DNA from: Symbiodinium natans | Taxonomy: Eukaryota; Sar; Dinophyceae; Suessiales; Symbiodiniaceae | Assembly: GCA_905221605.1 (NCBI GenBank) | Contig: CAJNDS010002435.1 | Location: 650,777-714,776 of the forward strand | Length of the DNA: 64,000 bases | Direction: 5' to 3' | Shown: piece after piece, positions 32,801-44,400 of the stretch | Layout: every line of letters begins with the position of its first letter | Position numbering within the stretch: the first letter of the stretch is position 1 | Notes under the pieces: generated by a model | Database searches by the model: none | What the model was told of the DNA's origin: nothing | What the model saw: only the letters and a program-made list of their open reading frames with translations | Translations under genes and position numbers: made by a program

Positions 32801-35800
32801 GCATTTTGGCTGTTGCGACTTTTCAGGAGGGTTGGGAGGATAGTTCCAGAAGCTTGACTATTCAGTTTTCAAAAGGAGGGCTGAGTGGCCTCAAGTGACT
32901 CTAAACAAGAGTCTTGGGGGTACCTGCAGCTTCCCTCGCACATGGTGCTGGGCATCTGAGCAGGGAGCATGGAGGAACAGGCCAAGCGGCCAAGGGCCTG
33001 CGGTGCGGTCAGCGGCTTTCGCGGACCCTGATGTGCTTCACACCAAGGAACCTTTGCTAGTCAGCTCGGAGTCACCCTGTGCTACTCGGAGCGTAAAGCT
33101 TATCATCGATTCGCCGTGAAGTTTGACACAAGCGCCTGGCACCAAACACAGGCCCCAGCACTTGCACGGAAACAGGAGAAGGGAAAGCACAGCGCCTGCT
33201 TGCGACGTCGGGAACTGTCTGCAGCCTGTTGGACTGAGGTCGCGGGTTGGCGTCATCCCGGATGTGCCCCTCGGCATACCGAAGCTTCAGGGTAGGGTGC
33301 GGTGTTGGGAGAGAAGGATCAGGGCTCGGATTCACAGCAGGCTCTACCCACCGCTGGACCTGCAGAGCCAGGATGATGCCGCCAGCAAGGCCCGACTTGC
33401 AGCTCTCTTTGCAGAAGGCAGAGTTCCCTATAAAAGCGGGTTCTGCCCCTCAATTTCAGGCATTTAACGGTAGACGGTACGTACTGCGCAGTTTCCTCCT
33501 CTTCAGGCTGCCGACACCCTGGATGTTCTTGCAGATGGGGAGCAGCTGCTCCTGCCGAAGCCTCGAGTGCAATCGGTTGAGTGGGTCAATGTTGGGACTT
33601 CTGTGACGAGGTCCATCAATCGTTTTGAGCGGAAGAAGAACGTGGGCCTGGCCATCAGGCCCCGCATGGTCTGCAGTTCGCGCGTTTGAATAGCGTGCAA
33701 TAGGCTGTCTGAGGTGAATGGTTCTGAATGTCTTGCATCGCTTTGGCGCTCACTGGCTCCATTCCATTCAGTTGGTGTGAAATGCTTTCGGTTGCCCTTT
33801 TTCCATCCCTGGGGGAAGGACCCTGGCCCGGCTGCCGGAAGGCACGCGGCGGAAGACACGCTGCTTGGAGTCAACTGTGTTCATGGGGGCCCCAGAAGTT
33901 TGCAACAGCTGCCAGAGCATGCGAGGGCGTTGGGTCTTTCGGACGAGATGGGGCCCTAAACCCGACAGCTTGAAAGATCAGTCTTGACATGCGGGGAGCA
34001 CTGGGAGCTTGTTACATTCTGCACACCTCTGCGGCATCTTTGCGGGTTGATTCGGTCAGGATGCAGCTCAAAACGAACTCGGGCTCTACACCTCTTAACC
34101 CTGACCCTCAAGGCCCCTTTTCGGTTGGCGCGCCGAACTCTTAAGCCCCTTATGGTATTCATGCAAACTTCAGCGCCAAAGAAGAACAAAACACAAAGCG
34201 TCACGGTATGGACATATTGCCCACGAGATTCGAAGATAGTCCTGTCACAGCATAGTGTTCCAATTCGACAGGGAAGATCCACACTCTTAGGCCCTGGTGT
34301 ATTGTACGCTGTACTTAGGTCAGGCACGTTTTTTTTGTAGTTGGTTCTGTTTGGCAGCGGCCTGTTCGTGTCCTCTGAATCTTCCGCTTTCGGCGGCTGC
34401 TCTGTGTGGTTGATGCCGTTTTGTTTTTTCCCGTCTCGATGTGCTCTGGCGCCTCCCGAGAAGCACGCTTAGGCCTCGTCCTCGCCGGGGGCTACGACGA
34501 CCGCCTTCCCGAGAACGTAGAGCACGCCTCGGAGTTGGAGGACCTGAGAGGGTTCTGGTAGTAAAGATGGGGTGGAAATACACGTTCTCGGCAATTGGCA
34601 CTCGGAAAGGATGGCTCTGGATCAGATTCAGAAGTGGTTTGAGGGCTTCGGGCTTGAAATGAACAGGGAGGTAGCCCTCACTAGCAAGGATGTCAATGTG
34701 CTCTGTAAGGCTCTGAAAGTAGTGGAGGACTTGGCGACGAGCCTTGGGGTTGCAGATCGAGTTGTGCAGAAGAGGCCACATGGGACAGTGGGTGCAGTTT
34801 CGAGCGTCTGCAGCATGAGCCCATGGATGAAGGGAGCTTGTCTTGCCACGTTGTGACAGTGCTTGATAGCAGAAGAAGAAAAATTCAGTGATTCATGTAC
34901 TTCGGAGCATATTGAACCACATGGCGCGTTGCAGGTTGCAGCCTTTCAACATCTTTCAACTCTACAGTATCCTTTTTTGAAGCACAGAGTGCCTGCAGAC
35001 CATGTCAGGTCTGTCTCCCTGGTAGAGAAGGCAACGCTTCTGCGGCATGCAGCAGCAACCTTAGCGAGCTTAAACTTGCCTTAAGAGGCCAATGTCAGCT
35101 TGGTAGGTGGCCATTGAAGGAAGTAAGCCTATTCTAGCAAAGCACCTGTGAAAAAGACCACGCATGAGGCCTGCCTCCTCTACACCCCCGACCGAGAGCA
35201 TTTCGGAATCGTGCCCGTCGAGGCCATGTATGCCGCTGGCTGCAATTACGTGAAACCCTTTGGCGTGCTCGGAAGGACGACACTGAATCATGAAGGCAAT
35301 CTGGAGATGTGAAAGACTCCCCTGAGCCCAACCCCGTTTGCAGTGCAGTTTGCCGTGCGGTTTGCACGCGCTGCGCGGACGTGCTTCCATCAGTGTTCTC
35401 GAGAGGAGGTTTGTCCAATCCGCTTCTCAGAATGCCGGTTCGGCCCTGGCTAGTATCCTGGAGGCGAGGCTTAGGACAACAGCCCAGAAGGGCCTCGACC
35501 CCTGAACTCCCATAAAGGCTCCGCAATGCCATAAAGGCTCCGCACCTGAGGCCCAGGTGCCCGTGGTCGCGGTGAATACAGGCGGCCCCCTGGAGTCCAT
35601 CGTCGATGGTGTGGCACGGCTGCAACAAGGTTTGGGGTTCTGTGAAGCGGAGTTCCTTTGTTTTTTCTCTTTGGCAAAGGCAAAAGATGGCATGTCTTAT
35701 GAGCAGCCTTAGCAGTCTGAGTGGAAGACGGGACGACTTGCAGGAACTCTTCCGTTGGCCCATCTTGAATCGCCCCGAGGGCCCCAAGTCATTTCATCGC

Positions 35801-36240
35801 CTCGCAGGAGACGGGCTTCCTGCGACCGCAGGATCCCGAGGCAGGGTCAGAGCCTGGGCTTCGTCGTTTTGTTGTTGGGGGGGGGGGGGGTTGGTGCAGA
35901 CCTTCGGAACAAAGATCCCACGGAAAGACGGCAGATTCTCAGTAGATGGAGCTCGCCTCTGCAAAGAAGTAAGCAGCCGCCAGGCATGGGCCGAAGCGGT
36001 CGAGCGGCTGCTGGAGGAGCAGCTGAAGGGCCCAAGTGCTAGGCTTTTTGTTGTAGGATTTCGAATCTGCGGCGCTCTTGTAGCCACGCCACAATATCTC
36101 AAGGGAGACGTGTCATTCCTTCATGAGACAACGTGAACGTGTGATGCCTATGTTGTTTTTCAGAAGCAAGAAGAATGTCAATCAGCACGGTATGGAATGA
36201 GCGCCAGGACCCCGCGCTCCGAAAGCGATTTGGAGAGGCC
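29822..36240 (+). CDS. ALG2: Alpha-1,3/1,6-mannosyltransferase ALG2
   Basis: A GT4 glycosyltransferase that adds the second and third mannoses to the dolichol-linked N-glycan precursor on the cytosolic ER face. Recognised exons: 29822-29857 (FVHPDLGIGGAE), 29950-29998 (RLVVDAAVALQNAGHE), ~30195-30212, ~30554-30583 (GNFLPRT), 31345-31362, 31559-31627 (LPILRLARPRAILFYCHYP), ~32655-32716 (LADQIFVNSRFTAGVF), 33611-33658 (INRFERKKN), 34464-34540 (LVLAGGYDDRLPENVEH), ~34990-35051, 35169-35234 (LLYTPDREHFGIVPVEAMYA, the EX7E nucleotide-sugar motif), 35551-35610 (VAVNTGGPLESIVDG), 35808-35840, 35984-~36028 and 36208-36240 (DPALRKRFGEA). Most junctions restore frame with GC or GT donors. The first codons, the segment after the YCHYP exon and the C-terminus are unresolved. 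Confidence 0.88.
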
Positions 36241-39200
36241 TGAAGACGACATGGGGGGAGGGGGGGAGGTTTTCTGTTCATGGCATCGCCCAAACGAAAC
36301 CAAAATCCTCAAGCAGCAGACAGCTTTCGCAGCAATATTCGAGGCCTTAAGGTGTAGTCCTTCTTTGTTGCTTGCCCACGACTTGTTGTACTGGCGGAGA
36401 GCTTTCGGCAAACGAAGATAAGAGGAAGGGTAGAAGAACCTTTGGTTCGAATGCTTTCGCAGAAAGCACCCGAATGTAGGAGTTCGTCATGGTGAAGTGG
36501 CTCACCACCTGTCGAGCTTGTCGAACGTTCCTGGGGTGTAGTCTGGCAAAAAGATGAAACGAACTAAATCGGCCACGAAGCTCCGCAGCCCCGACCCTCC
36601 CCCAAACCCCAAGGCGGGACGCGAGCGAGCGAGCAGCTGCTTCTCCCTGCAGGCTCGGGGTCGAGGATTGCGAGGTTTGCAGAGAATGGGGGCTTTGTGA
36701 AGTTTGGTGTAATCTCCCAGCATGGGGAGCAAGCCCCGAGTCCTGCCGCTCTCTGTCTTAACCAGACTGGCGATGTGCAGCGTGACGCGTCTGTGTGCGC
36801 AGTAGACTCGACCCAACAGCCACAGCTCTGACACGAAGGCGTTTGGGAAAACCTTGGATGCAGCCGTGCGCAAGAACGAGGCACAGGGACTTGCATGGAC
36901 TGGCCGCGGCCGCCTCGTGTCTTCACGTTTCAACCTTCCAAAAGTGACAGCTGCACCAGGAAACTGTATTTTCGTGCAGTTGGGCCTCGCCTGAAGCATT
37001 CAAGCAGCCCGGGGTTGCAAGAAGCAAACGGGTTTTGTTGCTAGAGGGTGTTTTGGTGCCACATCTGGGTATTTCAAGCAACGGGGCCTCGACTGTTTTG
37101 GGGTTAAAAGGCTTGAAGATCTGTGTTGGCTTGAGATGTTGCATCGCCACATTTCCTGGAAGGAGGGCCTGTCGAGCAAAGATCGCTGACGGGCAGCAGG
37201 TTGCAGTCTAGTGAGCCTAGTTCTCTCCAATCCCTGCGAAATCTCCTGTGTTCACGCATTAGGTATCGTGTAAATATGTGTACATTCTCTCAAAAGCAGG
37301 CCCAAGCTTTTGCCTTCCTTAACGGCTTCGACCATATTTCGGCCTCTGTACATACGAGTAGCACGGAAACCGGGCACCAGGTCACTGTTGGTCACTTGCC
37401 GAGCCATACTCGTAGCTCCTCCGAAATGACCAGCTACTCTGTGCACTCATCTGTACTCTATCCGTCGGGTCTGGTTTCCTAGTCGACGCTCAGAGTGCCC
37501 TGTCCTGCGACTTCAAGCAAAAGACACAGGGAGGACAAGAAAGCTTTGTATCTTGCGCCAGGCAAATTGAAGTTCAGGGTTTTGCTTGATTTCGAGCAGC
37601 TTAGAAATCAGAGATCCAGGTTTGCCGTTGGGGGTCTCAGGATGCATGACCTTTGCTGTAGGGATCAATCAGGGCTCCCTGACCCGTAACTTAAGCCCAA
37701 CCAGCGGTGCTAGTGCGAGAGTCGAACTTAAGCCCAACCTTGAAGACGTATCCATGTGAGGGGGACGCCGAAGAAGCCCTGTCTCGAAAAGGACGTGCAT
37801 TGAGGTCCGTACAGCAAGAGTTATTGAAAGTCCCCCCCCCGCCTCCCCCCTCCGCACCAACAGCATTTTCCAAGCACTACAGAATGCCCTGCCCTTCACT
37901 GGCCATCATTTGAGCCTCCCGACTCTTCGCCTCTTCGCCTCTTCGCCTCTTCGCCTCTTCGCCTCTTCGCTCCACTCTGAGGATGCCGGGGGAGATCTGG
38001 GGACGCTGCGCCGCAGCGCACCACGGGGTGCCCTCTGAAGGCTGCGCGCATTGGGTCTACACTTGTGGTGTCTGAGTTCGGTAAACCATGTCAGCTGCGT
38101 TGGACAGTTGAGCTATGTTGAGCTTGCTTTTCCATCGGCCTTCTTCCGCACGCTGTTGAATTAGGCCGTTCCCTGTCGTAGGGCATCTCGAGTCTCAAAT
38201 CTAGTGTCCTGGAAGATGAAGCACGCATCCCAGCCGAACTTTGGACCCTATAGGTTTCGTTAGATTCTGGTTTAGTTTTTCATTCTTGAAGTTCCTCGGG
38301 CTGGTTTAAAACACTGTACGGACGGTGGGGTGGAGGGTGTTTAGCTTGGCGCGGCGCATGGCAAGCGCTTTCTGTTGGCTCTGGCGCCTGGTGGCTCTGG
38401 CAGGCCGCCGGGTCAAACGAGAGAAGTGTCGGTGCAGCATCTTAACCGTCAGTTATTTATCATGCAGAGCGCCCCACTCGAATTCACAGGTGGCTATTCA
38501 TGAGCTATTCTGAGCGCCGAAGCCACGCGAAGCCACGCGAAGCCACGCGAAACGCTCAGGATGTTGAGGCCGACCTCCAAGAGCCACGCTGCGAGAACGG
38601 TTTGAGGAATTGTGTTCCCCAGGCTTACCGGAATGGAAGCATTTCAGAATTCCGGGGAGTTTTTCCTGGCTTTTGGGGTTCAGCGTGTCCAATGTCGTAG
38701 CTTCGTGGGTCCGAGCAGACATGCGACACTCGAAAGCATGTTGTGAATCAAACTCGGGCGTTACATCCCAGATCCTGTGCCAACAAAATACCAAGAGCAC
38801 TTCCAAGAGTGCCAAAGCTGATGCGATCCCAGACCTTTGGGCGATTTCAACTGAGGCCTCGCCAAGGCCAAGGCCAAAGCCAAGGCAGAGCCTAAATCAG
38901 AGGTTCTGGCCTGAGAGGTCAGGAGAAACAACATGGTCTTGGCTATGAGAAAACATCGGTGCATTTGCTAGTTCCATTCGGGGACAGATCTGGCAGCCCT
39001 CGTTTCACCCGAGAAAGCCGCAAAAGGATAGGCTTTTGAGAGGCCCTCGCAGACCCAGGCGTGGAAGCTTGGTGCTCGCGCGAAGTCAGCTGCAAAGGCG
39101 GCACAAGGCCAGTGCCATCAATGGACATTGATAGACATTGATAGACTTATGCACGTCTTTTGATGTTTCTGCAGCATCACTCGGCTTCGAAGATTGAGTC

Positions 39201-39570
39201 CTGGCAGGGTCTGCTTCCTCTGAGCCCGCGCCGGCAGACCCCGTGAAGCCAAAGGCCCCCCCGCAAGCGGCGCATTGCTGAAGTCATCAGAAGAATGTAC
39301 TTTTTTAACGTACTTTTCGTACAGAACATGGCAAGAGCATGACCCTACTAATACGAACCAGCAAAACCACAAGTTAAGCCGAGCTTAATTGTTTTGTCGG
39401 GGGCATGTCCTCTGATGTCTTTCAGGGTGTCATCCGCATGTTTTGGAACTGCACCCAGCAGGTGCTCGTCGCGCCAAGCAAGTCAGGCCCGCGTTGTAGC
39501 ACTTTCGTGTGAACGAACTGGACTCGCAGACACATGACTTCATCAATGTTTGCTACAGCTTAAAAGCCCA
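36241..39570. other. Unique sequence with short tandem repeats, no gene identified
   Basis: Contains a 9-bp CGCCTCTTC repeat (37920-37970) and a 10-bp CGAAGCCACG repeat (38517-38550). Weak open stretches exist, such as an ATG at 37983 reading MPGEIWGRCAAAHHG, but none has a family match or secure splice pair. Confidence 0.4.
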
Positions 39571-39579
39571 CTCTTAAAC

Positions 39580-40790
39580 CTCGCCAGTGGCAGCTGGATT
39601 GGCTGCGGGGCGGGCAGCGGCGCCGTCGAAAGCTCCGCCTCTGGCGGCCAAGGCAGCGCCGAAGCTTGCGCCGAAGGCGGCCAAGTCAGCGCCGAAGCTT
39701 GCGCCGAAGGTGACGCCGAAGGCGTCGCCAGCTAAAGTGGCTTGGGGCATGCTGTCCCCGTTATACCAGATGAGGCAAAAACCAGCCCTCATGGCTCTAC
39801 TGCGGGCTTCTTGGCTGGAGCAGTGAGACATGTCGAGACACCATGGCTGCGAGCAGAGGGCATCGTGGCAGAGGTTTCTGTTGTGAGGACTGGAGGCTGC
39901 CCTGCAGTCATCGATAGGACGAGGCCTGGGACATCCTGGGACAAGTCCTTGTGGCTTTGCTTTGCGTGTGGGCTTCTGAGTGGGGTTTACCTTTGCATGT
40001 GGCATTTGCGGGATCAGATACATCCAAAGCTCCTATGCTGAGCGTTGATGGACCGGAACAGCTCCATCTCACAAGCTCGCTGAAGTCTGCATTGCAAAGC
40101 CGCCCTGCTACAAACGATCCTGGGGATGTCCAGCCACCAGCGCGCAACGATGATGAAGGTAGTCACGACACAATGAGACTCGCACAAATGCTTTGTGCTG
40201 AGCATCATGCCGACACACACGCAAAGCAGCTCCCCTAGAAGCAAGCCTGCTGCCTCAAGCCCCAAGACATCCCACGAGCTCCATGAGCGCACGAGCGCAC
40301 GAGCACACGAGCACCCTGTCCCAACAGTCCTGGCCGAAACCCCTGGAGGCACCAAGCGTGCTACGCCAGAGAGCGACGACTTTGCCGCCATGGCGGCAGC
40401 CGCAGCGCGGCTTACGCAGGGATGGTCCGTACGTTAGGTTTTGAGCACGGTCGTGTAAGTTAGATTCCAAAGAATGCAAGCATGTCGGTTGCTCAGCCTT
40501 TGTGCCCCTGTCTCCTAGTAGTTTGCTAGAAGTTGTCGAGGTTGTCAAGAAACCCAATCGCCCAGCCGTCACCCTTCAGGTGAAGCACCACAAGAGCGCG
40601 ACCCCAAAGGTCAAAGCCCTGGCCGAGGTCGCTCCTTGCCAAAAAGTAGAATCAGCCGGCGGGGGCTGCGCGTGCCAGCAGACGATTGCCCAGGTCTGCC
40701 CAGACTACGAGGAGAGTGACCCCTACCGCCTCGCCCAGGGCATCCGAGCCTGGGCTACGCTGGGCGAGAAGGCAGGAAGAGCGCGCAGCA
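39580..40790 (+). CDS. Low-complexity exon-like segments, possible helicase N-terminus
   Basis: Several + strand segments look coding but are compositionally biased: Ala/Lys/Pro repeats at about 39587-39745 (KAPPLAAKAAPKLAPKA type, partly from a 27-bp tandem unit), SVDGPEQLHLTSSLKSAL near 40043, TPESDDFAAMAAAAARLTQ near 40370, and DYEESDPYRLAQGIRAWA near 40705. Their position just upstream of the DEAD-box Q motif would fit the disordered N-terminal extension usual in such helicases. Exon limits and joins were not established. Confidence 0.3.
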
Positions 40791-41439
40791 AGACCCTCAG
40801 GGCCCCTCTAAGGGCTCTTTTTGCCATCTTTGGGTGTGCGCCGAATCTCCTTGTGGAGGCCGTGCCGACGCCTTGGGCCACTTTCCCGGATGCGTGCCCC
40901 GGCTTCAAAAATCGCTGAAAGCAACTGCAGTGGCCAATCTGGTGGCCTTTATGGCAGCCGCAGAGCATGGAACTTTGACGTGGCTTGATCTCTGCTGCCA
41001 TGGCCGCCCTTGCTTCACTTCTGCAGTACAGCATACCCTGATCTTCTTTCGAGATCAGCGTGCAAGGGGCCGGCCTAGAGAGTCAAGAGGAACCTACGTG
41101 TTTCAGAACTTGTCAAATCTTGTCAACTCCATCCTCATCCGCAACCTCTGGAAGCTTCAGGGCCTCGAACACCTTATGGCGCTAATTAGGCCCTAGGCAG
41201 TATGTTTCATGAGGCTGCAGCTTATGCTCAGCGCACGGAACAAGTACTCTTGACTCCAAAAACCATTCTCTTGGCTTCATGTGGGCAGGCGAATGCCTCC
41301 AGAGCTCAGCCGTGCCTTCTACGGATTGGGCTTCGCTGCGTCGGGGCGCCTAGTGGCACCACTGGCAGGGCAGGTTATCGGGATCGAAGATTGGATACCT
41401 CTCGCCTCGCTTCGCAGTTTTTGCCCCGCATCCCCTAAG

Positions 41440-44400
41440 GTTTTTGGTGGCAAGTTTTCAGAACCCATCGCTGAGGCCTACGCCCATCCAGGCACAGGTG
41501 TGGCCTGTGGCCTGCCAGAGCTTAGACGTCATCGGCATCGCAGCAAGGATGCAAAGGGGAGAGGTTTTTTTCAGCCGGAGGGTGCAGTGGTGCTCTATGT
41601 GTGATTGGAAGGAAAGAGGGGAAAGATGGGGAATTGAAGGCTTGTCGAAGAGAGTTTGCTTTGTACATATTGCAGCAAAGCTCCGTGGCTGCATGAGGAT
41701 GGTAAGCTTCAGCACGGGCCTGGATCACACCAGGCTTTGGTTCACGCTTAAGAGAGCCGACGTGAGCGTGACTTTCCCTTGCACCAAGTGTCTGCTGGCA
41801 GTCATGAGTCCGGCTTCAAAAAAACCAAGCTTCGCCGAGCTTTCAAGCGTCCTCTGCGAACTTGCGAGTGCGCCCAGGCACGCACGGGTTCCGGCAAGAC
41901 TCTGGCATACCTCTACCCTGCCTACCTCTGGAGACTCGGTTTCAACAATATGAGGGATACATTGCGGGGTCCCACTGCGCCGAAGGACCCAATTTTCCGT
42001 ATAGAGCTTGCTTCGTGCCTGCTTTGACTGTGCATGTTTCTAAAGCTCCGGAAGCCGAATCGCATCTTAGACGCCACCTGGACTCAGAGCCGGAACCTCG
42101 AAGAGTTTCGCCAGAAAGCAGAGGTACAGCAAGGAATCCAGAACAGTAATAGTTAAGCAGAAGAAGGATGGCCTCCCGCCCGGGGCCCGGCGTTCGCTCG
42201 TTGCTCTTGGCGCCCACGCGCGAGCTCGCCACGCAGATCCACGAGGAGGCCGACTGGGGTGCGGGAATCCGAAAGGACCTTTCAACAGCTTCGCAGTCTT
42301 CGCATAAAGGCGCTAGCCTTTGAGGTTCGTTAAACCTTCGCCTCAAGTCTCTGAGCCCCTTGGAGTCGCAAAGGCCCCGCCGTGTGTGTGTGTGTGTGTG
42401 TGTGTGTGATGGCCCGAGGCTTGCAAGTTTGCTGCAGCCTCCAAATTCACCAGTGCCTGCGCAACGTGGTTGACAGAGATGGATCTGGGGCGGGAATTGG
42501 ATGTTGGGCTAGGGCAAGAAGGCGAGATGCTGAAGATGCATGCAATGTAGCCTGTGATCACGCTGACTCGTCGTGGTACCCCCTTTGCCACAACCCAAGC
42601 ATAGCCAAGCTCTCAACCCAAAGCCAGCCTCCTGAGGTGTATGGTGGAGTGCCGAAGAAGGACTTCGCCCGGAAAACCTCCATGTTTATTGCGGCTTCTC
42701 GTTCACAGCATCGAATCTCTGACCTTTTGTTCCTCACTGTGTTCCTCGTGGGTATTCCCCCGATCCGTTTGTGTGTTGTCCCTGCAGGTTTGCCGGTCAA
42801 GAACTGCGAAACACCCTTGTCGGGGTACCGTGGGTGTGTACCTGAGATTGATTGCCTGTTGAGAAGGAGTGGGCAGTGTGTGGTGGAAGCAGGACCAGCT
42901 GCCTCTTGTCCGTGCTGGAGCTCCAATTCTGGTGGCCACGCCTGGGCGTTTGAATGACTTCCTGGAGCCACCGGGCCTGCACAAATTAAAGGGCATCGCT
43001 CGCTAGGCTGATGTTGAAAGATTCGCCATGTGTGACTCGGGTCGCACCAACATGACTATCCTCTCGTTCCCACCCCAGAGTTTCTACTCGGATGGCACCC
43101 CTGTCTGGAGTGGGCAAGTTACTTAGTTACTTGTGGTCCAAGGAACCGAACATTAGAGCTTGGAAACAATCATATCGTTCCCCAACATATCTGCCCACTC
43201 TCCAGGCAACACCAAGACATTTTTTTGCTGGTGCTCCGCCCAGCTAGAATGGAGTGGTAGTCGAGAAGCCTTGTGTCCCCCATATAGCGCCTAGGATGCG
43301 GCACTCGTGCGGGGTGCGATGGGGCTTTGAGCCCCGAAGCCTGACCCGTGCCAGCCCAAAAACTTGGAAGGTCCCGCCAGATCTCCCTGCAAAGCGTTGG
43401 ATACCTTGTTTTCGACGAAGCAGATCGAATGCTGGACATGGGCCCCTTGGCCTAGCTTTCCGCGCCTGACTCCTCAGATGTTCGGCCACAACGCTTGCGC
43501 AGTTATGCAGAATCTGTTGCAGAGTCTTGCACGCTATGCACAGGCTTCGAGCCGCAGATTCGTGACATCGTGCTCCTTAGCTGCGACTTCTTGGTTTTAC
43601 GATCTCTGGTTTTACCATATCATGCAAGGCATGCAGCTGCTGCGAGTGGCCACACTGGCAGGGTAGTGGTTGTTTTGGTAGCGCTGGTATGCCCGTTCAT
43701 GCATCCTTAATCCTGGGCCCTCAAGTCCTTCAAATCCGCACCCTTTCAGGAAGCAGCTCCCTCGCAGGCGGCAAACGCTGCCTGGCTCATGGGTTTAATT
43801 CTTTCGGTTGGGTTTTGAGCTTGGAGAGCGGTTTGACCATCGGATCCGGCTGTGAGTGCATCGTGAGCGCCATGCGGTAGCTCGTGTCATTTGTACGGAT
43901 AGAGCACATAAGGTATGTGGTGTGCTAGCCGCAAAAGTTGACGAAGAAGCATTGGCACTCCTGTCTAGACCCCAAGCCAAACAGCGCAAGGCTCATGTTC
44001 AGCGCTACGTGGCCAGAAGAGGTCCAGTCATTGGCCCACGACTTCCTTCAGGACAGGGCCGCGGAAACAGGGATGCGGATCAAAAACAAATTTTTATTTA
44101 GGATCAAGAAAAAATTTATTTAGGATCAAGAAAAATTTATTTAGGATCAAAAAATAATTTATTCTGTTCTTCCGACGGAGAAAGAGAAAATGGGATGGAG
44201 GGAGGGAGAAAAGGAGGGAGGGAGGGAAGGAAGGGCGGAAGGACGGAAGGACAGGAAGGAAGGAAGGAAGGAAGGAAGGAAGGAAGGAAGGAAGGAAGGA
44301 AGGAAGGAAGGAAGGAAGGAAGGAAGGAAGGAAGGAAGGAAGGAAGGAAGGAAGGAAGGAAGCAAGGAAGCAAGGAAGCAAGGAAGCAAGGAAGCAAGGA

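Noticed and set aside
34441-34662. 73-codon Arg-rich frame over an ALG2 exon
   Set aside because: Shadow frame; the in-phase reading LVLAGGYDDRLPENVEH matches ALG2.
35134-35787. 217-codon minus-strand frame
   Set aside because: Antisense shadow of ALG2 exons carrying the EX7E motif; no family resemblance.
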